Below, in pieces: positions 1 to 8,297 of a stretch of DNA of 64,000 nucleotides (the stretch's first letter is position 1; the number at the start of each line of letters is the position of its first letter). A model generated the notes under the pieces. It searched no databases, was not told where the DNA came from, and saw nothing but the letters and a program-made list of their open reading frames with translations. A program made the translations under genes and the position numbers. The stretch is from Spectribacter acetivorans (lineage in GTDB: Bacteria; Pseudomonadota; Gammaproteobacteria; Nevskiales; Salinisphaeraceae), in assembly GCF_031846305.1 (NCBI RefSeq), contig NZ_JAVRHY010000005.1, positions 124,001 to 188,000 of the forward strand, written 5' to 3'.

Positions 1-2
1 GT

Positions 3-845
3 GGCGCTGGCGAACGGGAGTTCGCCTTCGATGACGGCCACTTCCGTCAGGTGTGCGAGCTGATCCACAGCCGGGCCGGTATCGCGCTGGCACCGGGCAA
101 GAAGGACATGGTCTACAGCCGGCTTTGCCGCCGGCTGCGGGCCCTGGGCCTGGCCGACTTCGATGCCTATTTGCGCCGGCTGAGCCGAACGTCGGATCCG
201 GAATGGGAGGCGTTCACCAATGCTCTGACCACCAATCTGACCGCCTTCTTTCGCGAGCCGCATCATTTCACCTGGCTGGCCGAATTTCTGGCCGGCCGGG
301 GGGCGGGCGACCGGACGCGGGTGTGGTGTGCAGCGGCGTCCACGGGCGAAGAGCCCTTTTCCATCGCGATGGTGGCGGCGGAAACGCTGGGGCGGCGTGC
401 CGGCACGCTGGAGCAGGTGGCCACGGATGTGGATACCGCGGTGCTGGCCCGCGCCCGAGCCGGGGTCTACGACCTGGATCGCATTGATGAACTGTCCGCG
501 GAGCGGCGCAAGCGATTCTTCCAGCGCGGCATCGGGCCGAACGCCGGCAAGGTGCGGGTGCGGCCGGAGACCGCAGCCGCGATCCGTTTCCAGACGCTTA
601 ATCTGGTCGCACCGGACTGGCGGCTGGACGGGGTTTTTGACGTCATCTTCTGCCGCAACGTGATGATCTATTTCGACAAGCCCACCCAGCGCCGGATTCT
701 CGAACGCATGCATCAGCGACTGGCGCCCGAGGGCTATCTGGTGGCCGGGCACTCGGAGAGCTATCTCAACGTGCCCTCTTTGTTCACCCCCTGCGGGCGC
801 ACGATCTACCGGCGTGCCGGTATCAGCGGCGCGCAGGCGGCATGA
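3..845 (+). CDS. cheR: CheR chemoreceptor methyltransferase (5' truncated by window edge)
   Basis: CheR transfers methyl groups from S-adenosylmethionine to glutamates of chemoreceptors during adaptation. The reading frame is open from base 3, and its first residues (FRQVCELIHSRAGI) already lie inside the CheR N-terminal helical domain, so the real start is upstream of the window. The GTG at 51 is only the first internal start-like codon. The SAM-binding region shows WCAAASTGEEPFSIAM, and the late motif DVIFCRNVMIYFD is typical of CheR. The stop codon overlaps the cheD start (ATGA at 842-845), indicating translational coupling in a cheR-cheD-cheB-MCP operon. The C-terminus lacks the NWETF-binding extension. 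Confidence 0.95.
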   Translation, partial: GAGEREFAFDDGHFRQVCELIHSRAGIALAPGKKDMVYSRLCRRLRALGLADFDAYLRRLSRTSDPEWEAFTNALTTNLTAFFREPHHFTWLAEFLAGRGAGDRTRVWCAAASTGEEPFSIAMVAAETLGRRAGTLEQVATDVDTAVLARARAGVYDLDRIDELSAERRKRFFQRGIGPNAGKVRVRPETAAAIRFQTLNLVAPDWRLDGVFDVIFCRNVMIYFDKPTQRRILERMHQRLAPEGYLVAGHSESYLNVPSLFTPCGRTIYRRAGISGAQAA

Positions 846-1456
846 GCCAGGCGGCGGCAACCGTGCTGGAGGACCCCCAGGCGCCGATGCGGTTTCACGA
901 CAATCGCCTGGGCGCCACGGTGGCGAAGATTCTTCCCGGTGCGTTCTACGCCACCGCCGAGGACATCGTGCTGATGACGGTGCTCGGCTCCTGCGTGGCA
1001 GTCTGCCTGTATGACCCGCAGGCCCGCATCGGGGGCATGAATCACTTCATGCTGCCGGAGGATCGCAGCACGGGCTCGGTGAGCGCATCGGGTCGCTATG
1101 GCTCCCACGCCATGGAACTGCTGATCAACGACATGCTCAAGGCCGGCGCCCAGCGCACGCGGCTTACCGCCAAGGTATTCGGCGGCGCCGCCGTACTGGC
1201 GAGCCTCGCGGGCAGTCGCGTGGGCGAGCGCAACGCCGAATTCGTGCGGGCCTACCTGACTGCCGAGCGGATCCCGGTACTGGCGGCGGACCTCGAAGGC
1301 CTGCAGCCGCGCAAGGTGCTGCTCTATGCCGCCCAGGGACGGGTACGCGTTCGGCACCTGGCCGCGGTCGAGGCCGGGTCCGTGGCGGTTCAGGAGAAGA
1401 CCTACCGCGCCCGCCTGTCCACCGAACCGGTGGCCGGCGACGTGTCCCTTTTCTAG
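842..1456 (+). CDS. cheD: CheD chemoreceptor glutamine deamidase
   Basis: The protein has 204 residues. CheD deamidates specific glutamines of chemoreceptors, converting them to methylatable glutamates, and can interact with CheC in some systems. The catalytic cysteine is in GSCVAVCLYD and the catalytic histidine in GGMNHFMLP, the family signature. A glycine-rich segment (AKVFGGAAVL) follows. The start overlaps the cheR stop and cheB begins 15 nt after the stop, so the three genes form one transcription unit. The N-terminus is about 35 residues longer than the catalytic core, which is common in proteobacterial CheD. Confidence 0.95.
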   Translation: MSQAAATVLEDPQAPMRFHDNRLGATVAKILPGAFYATAEDIVLMTVLGSCVAVCLYDPQARIGGMNHFMLPEDRSTGSVSASGRYGSHAMELLINDMLKAGAQRTRLTAKVFGGAAVLASLAGSRVGERNAEFVRAYLTAERIPVLAADLEGLQPRKVLLYAAQGRVRVRHLAAVEAGSVAVQEKTYRARLSTEPVAGDVSLF

Positions 1457-1471
1457 CTCTCGGGCCCTGCC

Positions 1472-2554
1472 ATGCAAAAGATTCGCGTGCTGATCGTCGA
1501 CGACTCGGCCCTGGTGCGCCAGGTGCTGACCGACTTGCTGTCGGCGGACCCCGGCATCGAGGTGGTCGGGTCGGCGGCCGATCCCTATCTGGCCCGGGAC
1601 AAGATCAAGACGCTGTCGCCGGATGTTCTCACGCTGGATGTCGAGATGCCGCGCATGGACGGGCTGACGTTCCTGTCCAACCTGATGCGGCTGCGGCCGA
1701 TGCCGGTGGTCATGGTCTCCTCGCTGACCGAACGCGGGGCCGAGGTCACGCTCAAGGCCCTGGAACTCGGGGCCGTGGATTTCGTCACCAAGCCCCGGCT
1801 GGGTCTGACCGAGGGTCTGCAGGAATACGCGGAGGACCTGGTCGCCAAGGTGCATCAGGCCGCCGTGGCCCGGGTTTCCGCCCGTGCCGACGGACCCGCC
1901 CAGGCCGGGCCGGTGATTCGCATGAGCAGCCTGCGGACCACCGACCAGGTGATTGCGATCGGCGCTTCCACCGGGGGCACCGAGGCTATCCGCGCCGTGC
2001 TTCAGGTGCTGCCGCCGGACTGTCCGCCGGTGGTCATCGCCCAGCATATCCCGGCCGCCTTCAGCGCTTCGTTCGCCGAGCGTCTGGATCAGCACTCGGC
2101 CCTGGTGGTCTGCCAGTCCCGCGGCAACGAGCGGCTGATGGCCGGGCATGCCTACGTGGCACCGGGTGACCGACACCTGCAGGTGGTGCGAAGCGGGGCC
2201 CATTTCCTGACCCGGCTGGACGATGGTCCGCCCGTCAATCGCCACAAGCCCAGCGTGGACGTCCTGTTCGATTCGGTGGCGATCGCCTGCGGCCGCAATG
2301 CCGTCGCCGCCATTCTCACCGGCATGGGCGAGGACGGGGCTCGCGGCCTGCTGGCCATGCGCGAGGCGGGTGCGACCACGCTGGCGCAGGACGAGGCAAC
2401 CAGCGTTGTGTGGGGCATGCCGGGTTCGGCGGTGCGCCTGGGGGCGGCCGACCGGGTGCTGCCGCTGGCCGAGGTCCCGGCGGCCCTGGTGGGTGGTGGC
2501 CGGGTAGCGCCGCCCGGCCCCGGGGCTAAAACAAACAGTCTATCGGTCCGTTAA
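1472..2554 (+). CDS. cheB: CheB chemotaxis response regulator protein-glutamate methylesterase
   Basis: The protein has 360 residues in two domains. The N-terminal receiver domain (about 1-125) has the acidic pocket LIVDDS and the phospho-acceptor Asp56 in LTLDVEMPRMDG, with the conserved Lys in FVTKP. The C-terminal CheB methylesterase domain (about 155-345) shows the Ser-His-Asp catalytic set in IGASTGGTEA, AQHIPAAFS and GMGEDGARG. It demethylates or deamidates receptors when phosphorylated by CheA. It follows cheD and precedes an MCP gene, with no CheA, CheW or CheY visible downstream; those may lie upstream of the window. Confidence 0.96.
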   Translation: MQKIRVLIVDDSALVRQVLTDLLSADPGIEVVGSAADPYLARDKIKTLSPDVLTLDVEMPRMDGLTFLSNLMRLRPMPVVMVSSLTERGAEVTLKALELGAVDFVTKPRLGLTEGLQEYAEDLVAKVHQAAVARVSARADGPAQAGPVIRMSSLRTTDQVIAIGASTGGTEAIRAVLQVLPPDCPPVVIAQHIPAAFSASFAERLDQHSALVVCQSRGNERLMAGHAYVAPGDRHLQVVRSGAHFLTRLDDGPPVNRHKPSVDVLFDSVAIACGRNAVAAILTGMGEDGARGLLAMREAGATTLAQDEATSVVWGMPGSAVRLGAADRVLPLAEVPAALVGGGRVAPPGPGAKTNSLSVR

Positions 2555-2580
2555 GCAAGACGGGTCCATTGGAGAAGGCA

Positions 2581-3744
2581 ATGCGTTACAAGCATCTGGT
2601 CACCGGCGTCGGGATTCCGGCACTTGCCACCCTGGCGCACGTGATAACGGTTTCCCAGCCGGTACCCGCGGCCCTGCGCTGGACGGTGCTGGCAGCCATG
2701 CTCGCCAGCTGGGGCTACTACGTCTGGATCCGCGAGCGCGGCCTGGCGCAATCGGCCGATCAGTCCGCCGACGAGGCGGCGTTGCTTGACGAGCTCGCCG
2801 AAACCGGCCGGTCGGAGCTCTCGCTAGCCGAGGCGGAAGTCGAGCGGGTATCGACGCTGATCAACGATGCCGTGGCCAAGCTCACCAGCAGCTTCAAGGA
2901 TATCAACGCCCTCGTGCGCGAACAGGGTGGCCAGGTTCGCGGCATCGTGCAGGCCGGCGACAACGGCGCGGCCAACGTCAGCGGGTTTGCCAGTTCCGTG
3001 GGCGATCTGATGACGCATATGGTGGGCGTGCTGGCGGACGGCAGCCAGCGCAGCACCGACACGGTGACCCGCATCGATGCCATGGCCCAGCACCTGGACG
3101 GCATCTTCGCGCTGCTGGAGGACGTCAAGTCGATCGCTGACCAGACCAATCTGCTGGCCCTCAACGCCGCCATCGAGGCCGCTCGCGCAGGCGAGGCCGG
3201 GCGAGGTTTCGCGGTGGTGGCCGAAGAAGTGCGCAGCCTCTCCGAGCGTTCGGCGGTGTTCAACGAGCAGATCCGCAAGCTGGTGACCAGTTCCCGCGAG
3301 GCCATCGCCAACGTCAGCGACACCGTGGGCGACATGGCGTCCCGCAACCAGGAAGCCAGCAAGCAGGCCCGGAGCCGCGCCGACGGTCTGGTACGGGATA
3401 TCGAGGGGCTGAACAACACGCTGTCCGAGGCGTTGGGCGAAGTTTCGGCGAGCAGTCAGCGAATCGATCAGGCCGCCCAGGTCGCGGTTCGTTCGCTGCA
3501 GTTCGAGGATATCGCCACCCAGGCGCTGGGGGCGGCCCGCCGCCATCTGGAGCGGGTTCGGCTGATGGGCGATAACGCCGGTGAACTCCGCGCCCCGGGG
3601 ATCGCCGGGGCGAGTCGGGAGGCACGGATACAGCGCCGGGTCACCCGCCAGCGTATCGCCGAGCAGGCCGACGATTGGCGCGAGCCGCCCCATAACCCGG
3701 TCTCCCAGGTGTCGGTGGCGCCGGGCAACGTCGAGCTATTCTGA
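2581..3744 (+). CDS. Methyl-accepting chemotaxis protein, no periplasmic sensor domain
   Basis: The ATG at 2581 is preferred over the TTG at 2569 because GGAGAAGG sits just before it; this gives 387 residues. The N-terminus has two hydrophobic segments (about 5-22 and 34-50) with almost no loop, so there is no sizeable periplasmic ligand-binding domain. The rest is a long cytoplasmic coiled coil. The signalling hairpin tip is clear around NLLALNAAIEAARAGEAGRG, which contacts CheA and CheW. The C-terminus ends in VELF, a tail common in receptors encoded beside cheD. It probably senses an internal or membrane-associated cue; the signal cannot be read from the sequence. Confidence 0.92.
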   Translation: MRYKHLVTGVGIPALATLAHVITVSQPVPAALRWTVLAAMLASWGYYVWIRERGLAQSADQSADEAALLDELAETGRSELSLAEAEVERVSTLINDAVAKLTSSFKDINALVREQGGQVRGIVQAGDNGAANVSGFASSVGDLMTHMVGVLADGSQRSTDTVTRIDAMAQHLDGIFALLEDVKSIADQTNLLALNAAIEAARAGEAGRGFAVVAEEVRSLSERSAVFNEQIRKLVTSSREAIANVSDTVGDMASRNQEASKQARSRADGLVRDIEGLNNTLSEALGEVSASSQRIDQAAQVAVRSLQFEDIATQALGAARRHLERVRLMGDNAGELRAPGIAGASREARIQRRVTRQRIAEQADDWREPPHNPVSQVSVAPGNVELF

Positions 3745-3868
3745 ACCGGGTCGGCGCTAACCGGCGCCGACTAAAATTCCGACGCTTCTGCCGTTAAGCA
3801 CGGCATGAAGCGTTTTTTCATTCCGGCGCCCCGCGAGAGCGACGGCGGATATTCAGTCGGGCCCGGCC

Positions 3869-5980
3869 ATGACTGATACGCCGCCCGGCAAGGTGATCCC
3901 CATGTTCACCGAGCTGGCGCTGCGCGAAAGCGAACGGCGTTTCCAGCAGGCTTTTGATCACGCTCCCATCGGGTTCGCGCTGGTGGCACCGGACGGCCGC
4001 ATGCTGGCGGTTAATCACGAGCTCTGTCTGATGCTGGAATACGATCGTGCCGAGTTGCTGCAGCGCGACTTCCAGTCGATCACGCATCCCGATGATCTCG
4101 AGAATGATCTCGCACAGGTACGGCGCCTGCTGGACAGCAACGCCGACGATTACCGGATCGAGAAACGCTACATCGCCCGGTCGGGCTCGATCGTCGAGGC
4201 CCAGCTCGATGTATCGCTACTTCGCGGTGTGGACGGCCGGCCGATTCATTTCCTGTCGCAGATCCAGGACATCACCGCGCGCAAGCAGCAGGCAAAGGCC
4301 CTCGCGCGGGCCGAGCGGGTGGCCCAGACAACCCTGTCCGCCCTCGGCGAGGGCGTGATCCGGTGTCACGCCGACGGCCGCATTGCCGATGCCAATACCG
4401 CTGCACTGGCGATGCTGCAAGCGGATCCTGAGACCCTCATCGGCCAGCCGGTGGCCAGCACGGTGGTGCTGGAAAGCCTGGAAGACGGGCAGCGTCTGGC
4501 CAACCCGGTGGGCCAGGCGCTGGCAGATGGAACCGTCGTCAGACTGGCTCGGTTCGCCCGCCTGGCCAACGCCGGCGTCAACCCGCCGGTCGTCACGGCA
4601 ATGGCATCCCCGATCCGGTTCTCCGATACGGAACCCGCGGGCGCAGTTATGGTGCTGCAGGATGTCGGCGAACTGCACCAGGCGACCGAGGAACTGATCT
4701 ACCTGGCCAGCCACGACGCACTGACCGGCTTGCGCAACCGCGGCGCGCTGGAGAAAAATCTGCGCCGCATCATTGATCACGGCGATAAACAGCCCCGCTA
4801 TCTGTTGCACATGAATCTGGATCATTTCCGCACTGTCAACGACATCTGCGGGACCCAGATCGGCGATCGCGTGCTGGAGGATCTGGCCACGTTGCTGCAG
4901 GCGGCACTCGGCGAGCGCGCGCAACTGGCACGCCTGAGCGGTGACGAGTTCGCCGCGCTGGTGGCGGCCGACGGCGAAGATGCCGTTACCACGCTGGCCA
5001 ATGAACTGATCGATACCGTGGACCGGTACCACCTCATCCACGAGGATCGTCCCTATACCGTCGGTCTCAGTGTGGGCGTGGCCGCACTCATGCCCAGTGA
5101 CTGCGAGCCTTCCGAGTTACTGGTGCGGGCGGATGCCGCGCTGGATGTCGCACGTCAGGCGGGACGTCATCGTGTGCATTTCTACAGCGGGGATGATCCG
5201 GCGATACGTTTCAACCTTGACGCCCGTGATGCGGCGCAACGCATTCACCGGGCCCTCGAGCAGGACGGGTTCGAACTGCATCTTCAGGCGATTGTCGATG
5301 CAGCGGGCCAGCCGCAGGGCTACGAAGCGCTGTTGCGGCTGCGGGATGGCCGCGAAATGCTGCCGCCGGGCGCGTTCCTGCCGGCAGCCAAGCACCTCGG
5401 GCTGATGCCGGCGATCGACGAATGGGTAGTCAACGCCGCGCTGGACCTGGTCGGCTCACGCACCGCGGCCGGGCATTGGCCCGCCAGGCGTTATCTCTCC
5501 ATCAATCTCAGTGCCGGCAGCGTCAGTGATCCCATCTTCGGTGCTCGTTTGCTGGAATGCCTGCGCCAGCGATCTCCGCCAGCCGACGCGCTGCGGTTTG
5601 AAATCACCGAAACGGACGAACTGCGAGGGCACGATTACGCGACCCTGATCGCGGCACTGCGCGCGAACGGCTACCGCGTCTGGCTGGATGACTTCGGCAG
5701 CGGTTACAACACCTTTGAACTGCTCAAGCGGCTGCCGGTCGATGGCATCAAGATCGACGGCCTGTTCACCCGCGAGCTTTGCGACGACCCGATTGACTCG
5801 GTGCTGGTGGCCGCCATCGCCGATGTCGGGCGGCGGCTGGCAATCGAAGTCGTCGCCGAAGGCGTGGAAGACGCCGGCAGCCTGGAAATTCTGACCGGGC
5901 TCGGTCTCGGCAGCTTCCAGGGTTTCTATTTCCACCGCGGCGAATCCGCCGCGTCTGCCCTGGCCCGTCCCGCGTTTTAA
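3869..5980 (+). CDS. PAS-PAS-GGDEF-EAL cyclic-di-GMP signalling protein
   Basis: The protein has 703 residues. A first PAS domain with its PAC tail occupies about 15-145 (FDHAPIGFALVAPDG to IQDITARKQ) and a second PAS about 150-270. A GGDEF domain (about 285-440) starts at SHDALTGLRNRGALE, and its signature loop reads SGDEF instead of GGDEF. An EAL domain (about 460-700) has the EAL motif in GYEALLRLRDG and the catalytic loop DDFGSGYNTFELLKRL. The EAL half looks intact, so phosphodiesterase activity is plausible; cyclase activity is less certain. No membrane segment is visible. It stands alone downstream of the chemotaxis operon. Confidence 0.95.
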   Translation: MTDTPPGKVIPMFTELALRESERRFQQAFDHAPIGFALVAPDGRMLAVNHELCLMLEYDRAELLQRDFQSITHPDDLENDLAQVRRLLDSNADDYRIEKRYIARSGSIVEAQLDVSLLRGVDGRPIHFLSQIQDITARKQQAKALARAERVAQTTLSALGEGVIRCHADGRIADANTAALAMLQADPETLIGQPVASTVVLESLEDGQRLANPVGQALADGTVVRLARFARLANAGVNPPVVTAMASPIRFSDTEPAGAVMVLQDVGELHQATEELIYLASHDALTGLRNRGALEKNLRRIIDHGDKQPRYLLHMNLDHFRTVNDICGTQIGDRVLEDLATLLQAALGERAQLARLSGDEFAALVAADGEDAVTTLANELIDTVDRYHLIHEDRPYTVGLSVGVAALMPSDCEPSELLVRADAALDVARQAGRHRVHFYSGDDPAIRFNLDARDAAQRIHRALEQDGFELHLQAIVDAAGQPQGYEALLRLRDGREMLPPGAFLPAAKHLGLMPAIDEWVVNAALDLVGSRTAAGHWPARRYLSINLSAGSVSDPIFGARLLECLRQRSPPADALRFEITETDELRGHDYATLIAALRANGYRVWLDDFGSGYNTFELLKRLPVDGIKIDGLFTRELCDDPIDSVLVAAIADVGRRLAIEVVAEGVEDAGSLEILTGLGLGSFQGFYFHRGESAASALARPAF

Positions 5981-5988
5981 GTTCCGGC

Positions 5989-6438
5989 TCAGGCCGCGAC
6001 GGTGTCCGAATCGGCCAAGGATCCTACGTACACGCCTTCGATAACGACCTGGTCGGCGGGTATGCGGATATCGGCATAGGCCTCGTTGGCGGGTACCAGC
6101 ACCACCTCGCCGTTGTCGATGCGCAGTTCCTTCACGGTCACATCCTCGCCGTGACGGGCCACCACGATGTCGCCGGGACGGGCGCTGGACTGCTTGCGCA
6201 CGGCGATAAGATCGCGGTCGGAAATCCCGGCGCCGATCATCGAATCGCCGCGTACCCGCAGCAGGTAATCCGGGCGGTACCGGAAGCGCGCGGCCGGGAC
6301 ATGGATCACCTTTTCGGTGTTCTCGATCGCCGCAATCGGGGCGCCGGCGGCCACCCGGCCGATGATCGGCAGCGTGAGCCAGCCCGCCGGCGCGGCGGAC
6401 AGAACATCGGCTGGTTGCGTCTGGGCAGAAACGGGCAT
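5989..6438 (-). CDS. LexA/UmuD-like S24 self-cleaving protease domain without a DNA-binding domain
   Basis: The protein has 149 residues from the ATG at 6438. The frame stays open to 6543, but the extension would cross a palindromic operator, so the shorter start is chosen. The sequence resembles the C-terminal half of LexA: an Ala-Gly cleavage site in GRVAAGAP (about residues 31-32), the nucleophilic Ser66 in RGDSMIGAGI and the general-base Lys103 in VTVKEL. The winged-helix DNA-binding domain of LexA is absent, so in size and layout it is UmuD-like. No umuC-type polymerase is adjacent. It could be a UmuD analogue or a LexA decoy or partner. It probably responds to RecA filaments, as the family does. 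Confidence 0.85.
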   Translation of the reverse strand: MPVSAQTQPADVLSAAPAGWLTLPIIGRVAAGAPIAAIENTEKVIHVPAARFRYRPDYLLRVRGDSMIGAGISDRDLIAVRKQSSARPGDIVVARHGEDVTVKELRIDNGEVVLVPANEAYADIRIPADQVVIEGVYVGSLADSDTVAA

Positions 6439-6465
6439 CGGGGACACCGGCAATCGCTGAGTAGG

Positions 6466-6485
6466 AAGTGTATATAAATACACTT
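6466..6485 (-). promoter_or_regulatory. SOS-box-like palindrome upstream of the LexA/UmuD-like gene
   Basis: AAGTGTAT and ATACACTT form perfect 8-bp arms around ATAA. The core TGTATnTATATACA matches the classical gammaproteobacterial LexA box, except that the outer CTG/CAG bases are replaced by GTG/CAC. It lies 28 bp before the ATG at 6438 and overlaps an AT-rich promoter-like segment. It is inferred to be a LexA operator. Confidence 0.65.
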
Positions 6486-6579
6486 TGACGTCGAGGGCAA
6501 GTGCCGATTGCCGCTCACCCGGCCCGAGGGCTCGCTGATTCATTCGGCGGGGCCCACAGGCGGCCCGGCTGACGGGCGC

Positions 6580-7473
6580 TCAGGTCCCGTCCGTGAAGAA
6601 GCGCAGCAGCTCGTCGTGCACCTCGTCCGGCGACTCCTCGGGCAGAAAGTGGCCGCAGGCCAGCGCCCGGCCCGCCGCCTTATCGGCATAGTCCTGCCAT
6701 ACGGTGAGTACGTCGTAGGTGCGGTGGACGAAACTGTGCGCCCCCCAGAGCACCAGTAGCGGGCAGGCAAGCCGCCGGTCACGGTCGGCCTCGTCGTGGA
6801 TCAGGTCGATGCCGGCCGCCGCCCGATAATCCTCGCAGCTGGCGTGAATGGCCGCCGGGTCGGCAAAGCAGCGCTCGTACTCGGCAATTGCCGCGTCATC
6901 GAAACGGGCGCCGGGGGCGGCCCAGCGGCGCAGCTTTTCCCGCAGGTAGTAGCCGGGGTCGGCGCCGATCATGGTTTCCGGCAGGCCGTCCGGCTGGATC
7001 AGGAAGAACCAGTGGTAGTAGCCGGTGGCGAACTGCTGGTCGGTGTGCCGGAACATGTGCAGCGTGGGCGCGATGTCCATCACGCAGGCGCGGCGCACGC
7101 GGTCCGGGTAATCCAGTGCCATGCGGTGGGTCACCCGAGCCCCGCGGTCGTGGCCGGCGACGTCGAACTCGGCGTAGCCGAACGCATCCATCACCGCCGC
7201 CATGTCCCGGGCCATGGCCCGCTTGGCGTAGGCGGCGTGATCGTCGCCGCCGGGCGGCTTGCTGCTGTGGCCGTAACCCCGCAGGTCCGGGCAGATCACG
7301 TGAAAATGCCGGGCCAGGCGCGGGGCGACCGCGTGCCACATGACATGGGTCTGCGGGTAGCCGTGCAACAGCAGCAATGGCGGCCCGGTGCCGCCGTGCA
7401 CCAGGTTGATGCTGGCGTCGCCGGTATCGACCTGGCGTGTTTCGAAATCCGGTCCGAACCGAGTCGGTGTCAT
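6580..7473 (-). CDS. Alpha/beta-hydrolase, fluoroacetate (haloacetate) dehalogenase homologue
   Basis: The protein has 297 residues from the ATG at 7473. Its sequence follows the fluoroacetate dehalogenase family (EC 3.8.1.3), which hydrolyses fluoroacetate through an aspartyl ester intermediate. Visible counterparts of the known active site are nucleophile Asp109 with Arg110 and Arg113 (GHDRGAR, carboxylate binding), acid Asp133 (VMDIAP), the halide pocket His154-Trp155 (YYHWFF) and Tyr216 (CEDYRA), and base His275 (CGHFLPEE). The oxyanion region is LLHGYPQTH. No signal peptide is seen, so it is cytoplasmic. It is divergently arranged with the pseudoazurin gene. Activity on other haloacids remains possible. 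Confidence 0.85.
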   Translation of the reverse strand: MTPTRFGPDFETRQVDTGDASINLVHGGTGPPLLLLHGYPQTHVMWHAVAPRLARHFHVICPDLRGYGHSSKPPGGDDHAAYAKRAMARDMAAVMDAFGYAEFDVAGHDRGARVTHRMALDYPDRVRRACVMDIAPTLHMFRHTDQQFATGYYHWFFLIQPDGLPETMIGADPGYYLREKLRRWAAPGARFDDAAIAEYERCFADPAAIHASCEDYRAAAGIDLIHDEADRDRRLACPLLVLWGAHSFVHRTYDVLTVWQDYADKAAGRALACGHFLPEESPDEVHDELLRFFTDGT

Positions 7474-7639
7474 GCGGTCAGAAGCGTTGGCCACAACGTT
7501 TGCTACGGTTCCGGGACAGGCCATCAGTGTGCCATCTGTTGCGGGTGCCCGGCGTGCGTTGCAAGCGGCCCGGTACCGAGACCACGGCCGGATCCATGCT
7601 CATGGCCCATTCGTTTTGACTGAACAGGAGTTGACCAAC

Positions 7640-8080
7640 ATGCGTCGTCTGATTTCCGGACTGATCACGCTGGCTGCGGTTTCGGCCGTGCCGGTCCAGG
7701 CCGCCGACCACACGGTGGAAATGCTCAACACCGGTGACGAGGGCACCATGGTGTTCTCACCCGGCTACCTTGAGGTGGCGCCGGGCGACACGGTGACCTT
7801 CAAGCCCACGGACCCGGCCCATAACAGCCAGTCGGTGCTGGTGCCGGACGGCGGGTCCGAGTGGAAGGGCGAGATCAGCAAGGAAGTGACGGTCACGCTG
7901 GATGAGCCCGGTGTGTACGTCTACAAGTGCCAGCCGCACGTGGCCCTGGCCATGGTGGGCGTGATCCAGGTCGGCGAGCCCGGAAACCTGGACGCGGCGA
8001 AGAACAAGGCCGAGGAAATCGCCGCCAGTTTTGCCGCCAACAAGGACCGGCTGGACGGGTATCTGTCGCAGGTGGAATGA
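7640..8080 (+). CDS. Pseudoazurin, periplasmic type 1 copper protein
   Basis: The protein has 146 residues from the ATG at 7640, which follows an AGGAG ribosome site. A Sec signal peptide ends near VPVQA-ADHT. The mature domain is a cupredoxin with type 1 copper ligands His (DPAHNSQSV), Cys and His (YKCQPHVA) and Met (LAMVGVI), in the order and spacing of pseudoazurins. These small periplasmic proteins carry electrons, often to nitrite or nitrous oxide reductases, but no denitrification gene is nearby. The C-terminal ~30 residues form the alpha-helical tail typical of pseudoazurin. Confidence 0.93.
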   Translation: MRRLISGLITLAAVSAVPVQAADHTVEMLNTGDEGTMVFSPGYLEVAPGDTVTFKPTDPAHNSQSVLVPDGGSEWKGEISKEVTVTLDEPGVYVYKCQPHVALAMVGVIQVGEPGNLDAAKNKAEEIAASFAANKDRLDGYLSQVE

Positions 8081-8138
8081 CGGAGCCCGGCGCCCGGGGC
8101 CCGCTGCGGCGCGGCCCCGAGGCCGACCGGATTCGCGG

Positions 8139-8162
8139 GGGCGGCCTTCGGGCCGCCCTTTT
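8139..8162 (+). terminator. Rho-independent terminator after pseudoazurin
   Basis: A perfect 8-bp stem (GGGCGGCC/GGCCGCCC) with a stable TTCG tetraloop is followed by TTTT. It sits about 60 bp after the pseudoazurin stop and before the GST gene. Confidence 0.85.
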
Positions 8163-8297
8163 CGTTGCCAGCGGGATCGTGCGGGTCCGGTCGTCTTCCC
8201 ACGGCAAGTTGTCTTGCCCCGGTGCCCGGGGCTACGCTTGCGACCGCCATTCCTGCGCGCACCGCGTTCTGCGTTGCCGCGAACCTACGAGGCACCG

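Noticed and set aside
6796..7623. Long plus-strand frame antisense to the dehalogenase gene
   Set aside because: It is a GC-bias mirror of the minus-strand gene, whose translation carries all catalytic motifs.
8031..8297. N-terminal extension of the GST-like frame
   Set aside because: The extension overlaps the pseudoazurin stop and its terminator, and is Arg/Pro-rich; the ATG at 8298 gives the standard YghU N-terminus.
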